Shown piece after piece: positions 33,190-43,520 of a DNA stretch of 64,000 nt; within the stretch, counting starts at the first letter, position 1; every line of letters begins with the position of its first letter. The notes beneath the pieces were generated by a model. It was given only the letters and a program-made list of their open reading frames with translations. It was not told where the DNA came from and ran no database searches. The DNA is taken from NCBI GenBank assembly GCA_030141605.1, contig JAQGDQ010000990.1, forward strand, positions 1-64,000, in the 5' to 3' direction. The position numbers and the translations under genes were made by a program. The stretch is from Tubiluchus corallicola. Its lineage: Eukaryota; Priapulida; Priapulimorpha; Priapulimorphida; Tubiluchidae.

Positions 33190-33420
33190 CTCAGTAATTG
33201 AGTATTTTATTTATTTTATCCCGCGGGGAAAGTCGTGGAGCGCTCTTTGCGCCTCTCCCGGGGAAAAACTGCGAAATAGTGCCCTCTGCGCAGCTACGTT
33301 ACAGCCAGAATTGCGGGCAAGCCATATCACAGTTGAAAGAATAGTTAGGACAGTCCGTATGTGTGAGTATGGTTTTTTGTGCTCGCGCATGCGCGAGCCT
33401 TAGCCCGGTAGAATTCGACA
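33190..33420 (+). promoter_or_regulatory. GC-rich promoter-like patch with NRF1-type palindrome
   Basis: A local island of GC and CpG in AT-rich surroundings. Contains the perfect 18-bp palindrome GCTCGCGCATGCGCGAGC at about 33381-33398, which includes the NRF1 consensus core GCGCATGCGC. An ACCGGAAAC (ETS-like) site follows at about 33501. It lies about 200 bp upstream of the THAP-like remnant. Promoter function is inferred from composition only. Confidence 0.4.
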
Positions 33421-33580
33421 TTTTGTTTGTTCGTGTAAAGATTTAGCTGCATTTTAGTTAATTTATTTTGGAAATTTTAAGCGCTAACTTTAAGCTTAAC
33501 CACCGGAAACGGAAGATCATGATTACTGTGCATTTACCAAATAAAAAAATGATACCAGTAGATATTCTGGTGTAATGTAA

Positions 33581-34011
33581 TGTTCTGCCGTGGGTTGCAA
33601 AAATGATCAACTCGACAATAAAGAGGTCAGCTTTTGTAGATTTTCTCTAGATGACAAGAGGTCTGTAATTTTGCACTTAAAATAATTTTGTTATTGTTAC
33701 CTTTCAGTTAAAATCATTTGCATCTGCTGTAAAAATAATTTATTTTACTATGGTTACTACTATTGTTCGTTTGTGGAGCAGCAAGCTAACAAGCCAAAAT
33801 GGAAAATGTACTTAAGTACAACGAAATTTTTGGTTGCATGCTAAAATATTCAATCCTTCAAATTTTTAGGTCAAAAGAGTGGACTCATCTTTGTCAGGAG
33901 CAAGATCTTAATGATGCAAAAAACGAGTCTTTGACACAGCTGAAATGGAAAATCATCACCATGATGCACGAAAAGGAAAAGTCATGTACATCAACGCAGA
34001 CAGTTTCTTAA
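33581..34011 (+). pseudogene. THAP-domain-like remnant, two exons
   Basis: 33581-33660 encodes CSAVGCKNDQLDNKEVSFCR then FSLDDK, resembling the start of a THAP zinc finger (C-x4-C then .VSFHRFP). A GT donor follows at 33661. 33870-34011, after an ATTTTTAG acceptor in the matching phase, continues SKEWTHLCQEQDLNDA, like the KKW..AC.R.DL region, and ends TAA at 34009. The codon before CSAVGC is TAA, no start codon is available in frame, and the second C-x2-H zinc pair is missing. An AATAAA follows at about 34064. Best read as a decayed or chimeric THAP gene or transposase fragment. Confidence 0.45.
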
Positions 34012-34371
34012 TCGTCACTTTATTCTCCATAACTGTACATAATTATTAGAGTACATTAGGGTAATAAAAGAGAGTTTATCTGTGTACCCTAATAAGCCTT
34101 CTCTTATTGTACAAAGCAGTTCAATTCCTTCACCTTTATTTTCAAACACTCAGCTGTTACTGTTACTGTATCAATTTTTTTTCTTCAGGTCTGCTATTTG
34201 GATTTTGTATATACATAATTAGTGTTTAAGTTACTGTATCAATTTTTTTACTGGTCAATTTATTCATTACCTATTCGGCTTCTGTTATACTTAATTTGTG
34301 CATAATAAGCTCTGCCTATATGAACTAGTTGTACGTTTTTAAATTTCCTTGTTACTTATGATGTTACTTGT

Positions 34372-34485
34372 TACAGCGGCAGCATGTTGAAACGTTTGGC
34401 ATGATTTTAACTTTTTAATGAAATGTTTTTTAATAAAATTGTGTTGTTTTTAACTATAAAGGCTAATAAAATATTCGCCTGTAAT
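34372..34485 (+). repeat. Right-arm copy of the fold-back MITE at 25 kb
   Basis: GTTGAAACGTTTGGCATGAT, then TTTTAATAAAATTGTGTTGT and AACTATAAAGGC, parallels 25180-25270. Confidence 0.65.
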
Positions 34486-34726
34486 CTTCGTCAACAGAAT
34501 TGTAGCTGAAATGCTGTTAATGAGAGCAGTAATAAGTTATTACAACCAATAATTTCTTTTTCTCATTTTGCAAATACCGATTTTTCACATTCTTATTTTA
34601 TTTTTCATTAATATTTACGTTTCTTTATTTCACTCACTGTTAAAGTACAAGAAAACAAGCTTCATAAATAAAGCTTAGAACTTCGTCTTGAAATTTCGCA
34701 TATTGTCTTATTGCATACAGGTTGTA

Positions 34727-34900
34727 TTAACAGTAACACCGTATAATACTAGGAAATTTAAACTAACAACGCCGTATAAAACTAGGACCGTTACATGCAG
34801 CCATTGTTGTTTGAAAGAAGTTTAGATAACATTGTTTGAAAAATTATCATAGCATTCGTACTATCAAAAATTTAAATTCCGTAATATTATTAATAAGATC
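34727..34900 (-). repeat. Dispersed repeat R1, partial inverted copy
   Basis: AACAACGCCGTATAAAACTA, GTTTAGATAACATTGTTTGA and ATCATAGCATTCGTAC are the reverse complement of the R1 3' part. Confidence 0.6.
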
Positions 34901-35154
34901 AATAATGTGTCCTATGGTGAATCAGTGTTGCACACTGGGTAGGCGATACAGTGCCTTTTGTCCAACTGGCTCAAATATTTTAAATTGTAAAGAATTTTTT
35001 CGATTACATACGTCTTTCCAATAGGTAATCGTAATTCTAGTAAATATAACTTGGTACTGAAAATACTAAAAAATTCCCATTTCTCACCCTTTAACTTTAC
35101 AAATTATTTATTCCATTGAAGAATTCATACACGATATCAAATATATTAATTGCA

Positions 35155-35365
35155 AACGGTGAACCATAATCAAAATCAAGTTGAGTTTCATTAACTCTTG
35201 AATGTATGGCGAATACAAATACATACCTCATTCTTGACACAAATGCCACGTAATAATTTTAGTCACATAAGTTCGCATAAAATTACGTTTAAAACTCGCG
35301 CTTACTTGTGCCACCAGTGAGTATGGACCTTCAGCCGCGCCCCTGGCGAGAAAATTGGCTTGGTC
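35155..35365 (+). repeat. Block A, copy 2
   Basis: Nearly identical to 21525-21735. Diverges right after GGCGAGAAAATTG, where the first copy runs on into block B. Confidence 0.85.
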
Positions 35366-35684
35366 ACGTGAGCAACATCGGAGTGACGTACCAGCCAGCG
35401 TAGTTCCATAGTAATCATTTGTTTATCAATACTAGTAGCTGCTGCTTGCTGTAGTTTAAAAGAAGAATGATTTTTCATATATTTTTCAAGTCCCGGCCAA
35501 GAGCATACATTTTAGCACGATTAATACTGCAAAAGCGTTTCTGATAATCAAGTGATAGATTTTAAAATCTTAATAACGGAGGGCGAGCCCGATTATTTAT
35601 GACATCACAAACTAACATAATTTTTAACAGAAAAAATATTCTACGAGCGTGTTGCATGTGTTTACAAAAGCGAAAATTCAAGTC

Positions 35685-36615
35685 AGAGCTACTGTAAGAA
35701 ATTCAGTGTGTTGTATTAAAACTAGGCAAGTTTTAAGACAAAAATTCAAATTTACCGCTGTGCACACGCTGTTGAAGACAGTAGTTTGTCAGAAGCTAAC
35801 ACATCTGAACTGAGAGGTACAGCACCTGTTTTCATGTAGTGTGTTTCCAAAATGCAGGCGCTACTGCCTGTCTAACTAGCGAATGGCGAAATGCAAAGTC
35901 GGCAAAACCCGTCCGGGAATTTAACATTTCTGCGTACGGCAATCTCTGTTTTTATACCTTTTACTTTTTGTATTGTACAAGAATTCGTGCTTTCTATATG
36001 AATCTGTTAAAATTTCTATTTCCGTAGTGGATCAGGGCCTGTCGTTGACCATTTTTATACAGCATTGTCTGTCCTTATACGTTATTTGTATTAAAACTAA
36101 GTCTATAAAATGTTACGTGAACGCAAGAAGCGTTACTATAGCTGCTACCCCAAAAGTCGGTAGATTGTCGCATGAAAATTTGACCAATTCCCGACTGTGA
36201 TCCGACATCGTCCGACAAGTCGGATATTAAATTTTCCCGTTTACACGATATCCGACAAAGTCTGTCCGACACCATCCGATTTTGTCGAACGACTTTGTCT
36301 GATCGTGTAAACGATTCATCCGTCAATCCGATTTTGTCGAACGACTTTGTCTGATCGTGTAAACGATTCATCCGACAATCCGATTTTGTCGAACGACTTT
36401 GTCTGATCGTGTAAACGATTCATCCGACAATCCGATTTTGTCGGACGACTTTGTCTGATCGTGTAAACGATTCGTCCGACAATCCGATCTTGTCGGATCG
36501 TGTAAACCGGGTATAAGTTATTTTTGGGAAAAAATAGCATGTTTACTTTCAGTATTTTACAGAGTAGATTGTTTTGACCTACAGTTTAAGATTGGGCCCG
36601 GTTTTGCTTTAAATG
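35685..36615 (+). repeat. Dispersed repeat R3, copy 2, split by a fold-back element
   Basis: 35685-35900 and 36515-36615 match the continuous copy at 32025-32410. The intervening sequence includes the fold-back array at 36190-36520. Confidence 0.7.
36190..36520. mobile_element. Fold-back element with 52-bp tandem units
   Basis: Ends carry inverted CCCGTTTACACGATATCCGA (left) and TCGGATCGTGTAAACCGGG (right). The inside is four 52-bp repeats each with CCGATTTTGTCGAACGACTT and TGTCTGATCGTGTAAACGAT, itself partly palindromic. No coding capacity. Confidence 0.65.
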
Positions 36616-36619
36616 ACAA

Positions 36620-38380
36620 GATGGCTCTTTAAAATTGTTTACATTATTCAGAAACTTTGTTTTTTTATTTACTCATAAGATTCTTGTTAGAGTGCATCTC
36701 TCATACGTAGTAATAGGGCTCAGAATGAATGGCAAACTGCATCAAAACATTGCTAGTTGTGATTACAAGTTACATGTTATGAATTTATTAAAATAAAAAA
36801 TGCGTGCTTCACAAAATCGAAAATTTTATAGTTTTGTGTTTTGACCATTTATTCTGGAGTTTTAAAAATATTTGTGATAATGTCAATCTACCAGCATCTC
36901 AAAGTTGTAATGATTGCATTACCTGGCTATCGCATTCCAACTTTAATTAAATTTTACAGACAATACAGTTACTCAGTAAAGATACTACAGCTACTTCTAG
37001 TTAACTAAACTTTTATGCTTGTGATTTTAATGAGTTTATTATGTGTAGTAAATTTATATATAGTTTTTAGTATTAAAATTATTGCTTTAGTATAATTTTC
37101 CAAGTTGAAATGTTTGTCATGCTTGCATTTGAATTTGCATTTGAATTTTCAAAGTAATACTGACATCAGACTGTAATTGTTTCAATTTATAAACATGGAC
37201 AGGTACTTAGATCAATGTCAGTCTCAACTGTACATAATACAATGTGTATATTTACATATCAGCTCAAAATTAAAGTTGAAAACCATTTATGACAAAGTTC
37301 TTTAACTTTCTTATCTATTTGATGTAGCACTGACAATGCTTTTTCAAGATTTATTACTTTTGTGAAAGGAAATCAGCAAATTGAAGCATTATTAGACGTA
37401 ATTTTTTACTTTATAGACATTTAACTCATTAAATTACTAATTTTCGTGTGTACCACAAATTGTTTTTTATGAACAATTCGTTCTTTTGTAAAACTTGTAT
37501 TGACCTGCATTTATGAAAAATAAATGAAGTAAATAAATAGATAAGTGTTTAAAATACGAGAGAGCTCTCCTGAGAGTTGTCATCATTTTATTTATTTGCT
37601 GGCCTATCGGAATTAATTTGACAGAAATTTTACATCGTAATGGGACGTTCAGACGTAGAAACTTGTGAACGGCTTGGCAACTTCTGTCGCAACTTGTTGC
37701 GCAATTTCTGCCTGAGATCACACATTTGTTTAAAAATTATTATTGTACTTGTATACACTTAGAACTTTCACGACACGGCAGAAAAATTGTTTTTGTCTTA
37801 CAAACTCGACGGAATTCCACTAATGAGGTGAAGGCATGCAATGACAATTTTATCAGCTGACGAGTAAGTCAGTTATAAAATAAGTTCAACTTTGATTTTC
37901 CTGATATTCCTCTTTTAAATATCAAAACTGGTTATTTCTTTTCGCGCTCGAACCCGCATATTTGCAATAAGCTTACTGGGTCCGCTAGACTGTCATCATC
38001 AGTGAACATTTTAGTGAGCACCTGGTGCAATATCATCATCGATCTTTGTTATCCCTGCCACTTCTACATATTCTTGATCATATTTTGTATTAAACCAATG
38101 TCTGTATGCTTGTCAGAAATTTGTCTTGTTAACCATGTGTTCTAAAGTTTTACAGAACTTCATGAAAAATAAACTAGCAGTAAAACATAAAAAAGGCAGG
38201 AGAGCAGTATATTTAATATTATTATTTCATATCATCTTAACAGTAAGTCTTATATAACTTGTATAAGTTACAAAACTGATTTATATACGTTTGACTAGAC
38301 ACCAAAATAATTTTCTGGGCTTGTAAATAGATAGCCTTTTGTTAAGATGCAGACCTCATTTTTAATATCATCTGAAAGTC
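36620..38380. other. Gene-free AT-rich stretch
   Basis: Part of the roughly 3-kb segment that separates blocks A and B in their second copy. Apart from a weak tRNA-like pair at 37.95 kb, nothing was recognised. Confidence 0.45.
37945..38000 (-). other. Weak tRNA-like box A/B pair
   Basis: Minus-strand TAGCGGACCCAGTAAGC and GCGGGTTCGAGCG are spaced like Pol III boxes. The flanking stems are poor; perhaps an old SINE head. Confidence 0.2.
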
Positions 38381-38384
38381 TTAC

Positions 38385-38803
38385 TGCAGTTTTTGAACTT
38401 ACATTTATATTATTAAATCAGACATTATCAATCGATTGAATCACTGGTTTGTTTATTGTAACTCTTCTACCAGATGTTCAAATCTTTACGCACATTTAAT
38501 TAAACATTATAAAGCAGGTGAATCATTGAAACGTTATTTAACACCTTCCCTCTTTGTCTTACACCAGATGCTCAATTTATCAGGTGAATTACCTGTACTT
38601 GTTTAATACATTAACTCTTTGCTTACACCAGATGCTCAATATATCAGGTGAATCACCAGTACCTGCTTAAGTAATTTAACTCTTTGTCTTACACCAGATG
38701 CTCAATATATCAGGTGAATTACCTGTGCTTGTTTAATACGTTAACTCTTTGCTTACACCAGATGTTCAATTTATCAGGTGAATTACCTGTACTTGTTTAA
38801 TAC
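38385..38803 (+). repeat. Block B, copy 2, interrupted by the gypsy element
   Basis: Matches 21750-22945. It has five to six copies of the 64-bp unit (TTACACCAGATGCTCAATAT, ATCAGGTGAATTACCTGTAC) and stops at 38803, the base before the LTR. Confidence 0.85.
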
Positions 38804-39156
38804 TGTTACGGAGACACCTGTGTCGAGTCAGGTGTAGGGCCCTCTAAACGCCCTGCTTCCACGTCAGCAGCGACTCACCCCTTTCTTGTAGGTCCAGACG
38901 TCTTGTTTAGGCCTACACGTGGTGTGAGAAGCCAGCTGACCTGGAATGCCAGTATAAAAGCGTGTAGAGGTCACTACAGCCGGGGATTTCTGACACAGGT
39001 GCTCCTCGGGTGTAGTGCTGTTATTAATGTAGAGTTAGTTATTTTTTTGTGCACGTGTATTTTTGTTACTTATTTTTATTAGTGCTGTTAATAAACTCCG
39101 TACTGTGTAGTTTTTGTGTATTTTGTTTTATGAGAGTTGGATGACACGCTATAACA
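38804..39156 (+). repeat. 5' LTR of Ty3/gypsy element
   Basis: 353 bp, TGTTACGGAG...TATAACA. Highly similar to 46471-46821. Contains CCAGTATAAAAGCG (TATA-like) and AATAAACTCCGTAC (poly(A) signal), as expected for U3/R/U5. The sequence after it (GGTGTAAGGTAATAATTT) does not show a canonical TGG-starting primer-binding site. Confidence 0.93.
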
Positions 39157-39241
39157 GGTGTAAGGTAATAATTTGCAGACATTAATTTAGCTAATTAACA
39201 TTAACATTTGTAATTAATTATTGGTTGCACAACGATTATAA

Positions 39242-40078
39242 ATGGATCTTCATGATGCGAAATATCAGGACCGCCATGCCATCTTGGAGTTCGACCCCCT
39301 GGGTCGAATTCAGTCCACTGGTGTCGCAGAAGTGGATAAAGAACATTCTCAACCACCCCCTGCTCAAAGTTTTTTTGATGATGATGTGGCTTCTCAGGCT
39401 TCTTCCTGGGTAAGCTCTTTAGAGCGTTGTTCTGCTGGCCCTGTTGTCAATTGTGTCCCCCCAAGCGTAATTTCACATCCTGATAATAAACTAGGTCAGA
39501 CAAATTCATTTCTGTCTGCTAGTGCTAACCTTGATCGCGTACTTGGTCAACGCGAAGATTCAGGCTTTAATACTGCCAGTCCCAGTAATCAAAATTTAGC
39601 TGTAGAATTGCAAAATTTGTCATCGCGTTGTGATTCTCAGTTTAAAGATTTGAGTTGTGCAGTGGCTGCGCTTTCTCAAGCGGTCACTAGCTTAGCAGAG
39701 AATTTTTCTGAACGCTGTGACGTATCTCTGCCTGAACATAGGCCTACTTCGAGTAGAAAACCTGTTTTGAATTCTACTCCAGCTAGCGAACTGTGCCAAA
39801 CTGTCGAACCCGCTGTTTGTAAACTAAATAGTGAATCTCCTAAACCTTTAGTCCATTTTGCTGAAAATCATGGAAATGAGAAGTTTTCAGATTTGCCAAT
39901 TCAATTTTGTACTCCCACGCATGCGCAGTCAGAAGTACCGGTTCCGAGTAGCACGTCTGTTTGTCAACCTAGCTTACACACCACAAATACTGTTAGCGCG
40001 CACGAAGTGAAAAACTTACCATTTTTTGATGGGGAAACGGTCCCATGGGAAAGTTATAAGCGCAATTTCATTTGTTAG
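39242..40078 (+). pseudogene. gag: gypsy gag, N-terminal part
   Basis: 278 codons from ATG (MDLHDAKYQDRHAILEFDPL) to TAG at 40076. The N-terminal part is hydrophilic and Ser-rich; the end FFDGETVPWESYKRNF is the usual start of the gypsy-type capsid domain (F.G....W..Y...F). That domain continues in the -1 frame immediately downstream, so this ORF is cut in the middle of the capsid by an indel or frame change. Confidence 0.8.
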
Positions 40079-40962
40079 TTGAACTTAACAGTTGGAATAA
40101 TTATGAAGCCGGTTTACGTTTAGCACTGAAACTTAAAGGGAAAGCTGTTGGGGTTCTTGAAACTTTGTCGCCTGCCCAACGCTCTGATTATGCAATGCTA
40201 TGCTCTGCTTTAAGCCGTCGATTCGGGTGTGACAATCGCGAAAGTGTATACCGCGCTCAATACAACAGCCATTACCGTCAACCCGGCGAAGATTTGCGGC
40301 AATATGCAGATCATTTGCGTACTTTGTACCACCGTGCATACCCAGCAGTAGACTTAAATTCTGCAGAACATCAATTAGAGTTGAAGTTCATAGATGGTTT
40401 GTGTGATGTAGAACTAGCTATACACGTGCAGCAAAGCTTTCCTACGAACCTTGCTGATGCGTTGGCGTCTGCTTTGTCTATAGAATCTATTCGTTTAACT
40501 GCAAAGCGCAGCGCGGAGCTTACGACTATTAAAACGCGCAGAACATTGATGCAGAATCAAGATACGGGATGGAATAAAGCTCCCACCACAGCAGAAAATT
40601 TCGAGCGTAACACAAATAATCGCGCTAAGTTTGAACTGCCAGACAATCGTGTACCTACAGAAAGGATTCACGGAACAAATGATTTTGTTTGTTACTGCTG
40701 CAATGCGGTTGGTCATTTTGCAAGGAACTGCCCATTGCGTCGTAAGTCACAACAGTCTTACCCAACAAGAACATTTGATAACTCATTTTTCCGCTTATCT
40801 CAAAACTCGCAGAGTAATTCGCGATTTTGCAGCCAGTCTAGACCGAGTAAAAGTAATCCAAATTATGACAACTCTCGCGGTTATACTGTGCCAGTTTCGA
40901 ACTCGCCGCGCAATTTTAGTAACTCGCGTAATTCTTGTCCTCCACCTTCGCGTTTTCAGTAG
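40072..40962 (+). pseudogene. gag: gypsy gag, capsid remainder and nucleocapsid
   Basis: Continues the capsid (ELNSWNNYEAGLRLALKLKG, LSRRFG, RQPGEDLRQYADHLRTLYHR, FIDGL). It contains one CCHC zinc knuckle, C-x2-C-x4-H-x4-C, in CYCCNAVGHFARNC at about 40690-40731, followed by an Asn/Ser/Arg-rich tail. It lies -1 relative to the first gag ORF and overlaps the pol frame by 28 nt (40935-40962), with pol in the -1 frame relative to this ORF. No obvious slippery heptamer was seen in the overlap. Confidence 0.85.
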
Positions 40963-42767
40963 CGGGTGGACGGAAAAAGAGGCATCGTGCCACCCGCCAG
41001 ACTCAAAAGGCCTTGCACAAACTAAGCGAAACACTCCCTTCGGGTCAACCTAAGGTTGGTACTGTGCTCAGTGAATTGAATCAGGCTGCTGGTCTTTATG
41101 CTGTCGGCTCAATAGATGGCAATAAATGCCGAATATTAGTGGACACAGGGGCTACGCATACCACGGTTCGTCCTGAGCTTATAACCAATCAGCTTGAGCC
41201 GTTGGGGTGGCAAACCGCTATAGGTGTAACCGGTGCACCTTTGCAATTACGTGGCCCAATTTCGGTTTCATTGCAACTCGGTACAATTTCTAGTACTGTG
41301 TCGGCTTGTCTAACTGGTGACCTAGCCGGAGAAGATTGCATTTTGGGCTTAGACTGGCTTCGAGAAAATAAAGCCATAGTAGACACTGGCCTAAAACGCC
41401 TTATTCTTCCGGATGGCCGGTTTGTTGAGCTCACACTGCTACCTGGAGGTTGTACAGACGTGATAAACATTCGTCATGTGACTATACCCGCGTTTTCGGA
41501 AGCCGTTATCGAAACTCAACCTGTTTTACCGTTACCGCACACATTAGGTATGGTTAGCCTTGGCAGCAAACCATTTCGGTCAGACGGTCTTTTAACTGGT
41601 CGGATAACTTCGCCAGCTGGTGCTACTACAATTCGTGCCATAGTAGCAAACATAACCAACTATCCTGTTACACTCTCGGAAAAAGAACCTGTTGGTCAAT
41701 GGGAAAGCGTTTGTTCTATTAAACTTTCTACAATGAAAGGTTTTCAGTCTAAACCTAAAAATGCAAGCAAAAGAGCGCTTTCTGAACCCGTGCAAAAACT
41801 TTTAAATGCTAGTAAAACTGCACTATCCAGTACGCAGTACAAGCAGCTGAAAAGTCTGTTAATCAAGTATAACGATTTATTTTCCTCTGGACCCTATGAC
41901 ATTGGTCGTACAAATATTGTTCAACATCGCATTAATACAGGTACTCACCACCCTATTAAGACTCAAGCAAGGCGTCTTGGCCAGGCCCAACGCGAGGAAT
42001 TAAATGCAGCAATGGATGAAATGCAGAGACAGGGAGTAATTGAACCGTCTTGCAGCCCCTGGTCTTCTGCGGTAGTCCTTGTACGAAAGAAAGATGGAGG
42101 AACGCGATGCTGTATAGACTACAGGGCTCTGAATTCGATTACAATCAAAGACAGTTATCCACTGCCTCGCATTGATGATTCAATCGATGCTCTTTCCGGT
42201 GCCAAGTGGTTCTCCACTTTAGATTTAAAATCGGGGTACCACCAGGTAGAAATGGCACCGGAAGACAAAGAAAAGACCGCATTTGTAACACACAGAGGGT
42301 TGTGGCAGTTTAAAACTCTTCCTTTTGGTCTGGTTAATGCGCCTGCTACTTTTGAACGCTTAATGGAGCAAATTTTAACTGGCTTGCACTGGCAAACGTT
42401 GTTAATTTATTTAGATGACGTCATCGTTTTCGGGCGCACCTATGAGGAGCACCTTGCTCGGTTGCAAGAAGTTTTTGAACGTTTTATGACGGCAGGCCTA
42501 AAACTCAATGCTAAAAAGTGTTTGCTAACCCAAAGAGAGGTCACATATCTAGGACATGTTGTTAGCCATACCGGTGTACGTACAGATCCGGCAAAAATAG
42601 AAGCCGTTGTAAACTGGCTTGAACCTAATAACGTATCTGATCTTAGAAGCTTTTTAGGCCTGTGCACATACTACCGGCGTTTCAAAAAAAACTTCGCGGA
42701 TATAGCGGCACCTCTGCATTTACTAACTCGCAATCAGCAACCTTACGTTTGGCAGGCTAGCCAATAG
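40935..42767 (+). pseudogene. pol: gypsy pol: protease and reverse transcriptase
   Basis: Aspartic protease active site LVDTGATHT at about residue 68-76, with a second protease motif ILGLDWL at about 137. The RT domain follows with IEPSCSPWSSAVVLVRKKDG, YPLPRID, FSTLDLKSGYHQVEM, TAFVTHRGLWQFKTLPFGL and the catalytic YLDDVIVF at about nt 42407-42430. The frame ends at TAG 42765 (context CAA TAG), but the same frame stays open beyond with RNase H. Confidence 0.92.
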
Positions 42768-42782
42768 AACGCTTTTAATTGT

Positions 42783-43520
42783 TTGAAAACTTTGCTTACA
42801 AATGCGCGAGTTCTGGCCTACCCACAATTTGACACTGAATTTGTACTCGACACTGACGCGAGTAGTATAGCGATCGGCGGTGTTCTCTCACAAATTCAGG
42901 GCGGCCAAGAGCGCGTGATAGCGTATTACAGCCAAATTTTATCCCCTGCAGAACGAAATTATTGCGCTACACGCCGCGAACTTCTTGCAGTGGTTAAAGC
43001 TGTGAATCACTTTCACCACTATCTTTACGGACGGCAGTTTGTTATACGCACTGACCATGCTGCTCTTCGCTGGCTGAGAACTTTGCGTAAACCAGAGGGT
43101 CAGTTAGCTCGCTGGCTTTGCAAATTAGACCAGTATGATTACACAATAGAACATCGTGCAGGCAAAAGCCACGGAAATGCGGACGCGCTTTCTCGTCGGC
43201 CCTGCGAAGCCAGTTGCAAACATTGTAGCAAACGAGAACCGAGTAACGTAATGCAACAAAATGCAAAAATTAATAAAATCGGCACAACATTAAGAGATGT
43301 AAATCTTGATTTTGCTGAAGGGCAGACCAAAGACAAAAACATAGCCCCAATATTGGGAATTTTGCAAACTTCAGCCCAAAAACCTGCATGGGAGCAAGTT
43401 TCTGCCCTGAGCCCTGAATCAAAAGCTATTTGGCACCAATGGGACACTCTCAAAGTAGAAAACGGGGCAGTGCAGCGTAAATGGGAATCTCCAGACGGGA
43501 CTGTAGTCCGTTACCAATAG
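42783..43520 (+). pseudogene. pol: gypsy pol: RNase H and start of integrase
   Basis: In the same frame as the RT segment. RNase H acidic residues appear in FVLDTDASSIAIGGVLSQ, the RRELLAVV helix, FVIRTDHAALRWL and GKSHGNADALSRRP. It ends at TAG 43518, again preceded by CAA. The frame is then open through 43521-43640 (LVPRAFRE..., HNNPTAGHFG), which contains the histidine pair of the integrase zinc domain. Confidence 0.9.

Noticed and set aside
36075-36540. Minus-strand ORFs with repeated HDQTKSFDKIGL-like peptide
   Set aside because: Translation of the 52-bp fold-back array.
40935-40962. Programmed -1 frameshift heptamer at the gag-pol overlap
   Set aside because: The overlap exists, but I found no X XXY YYZ heptamer in the right frame; the mechanism is left open.
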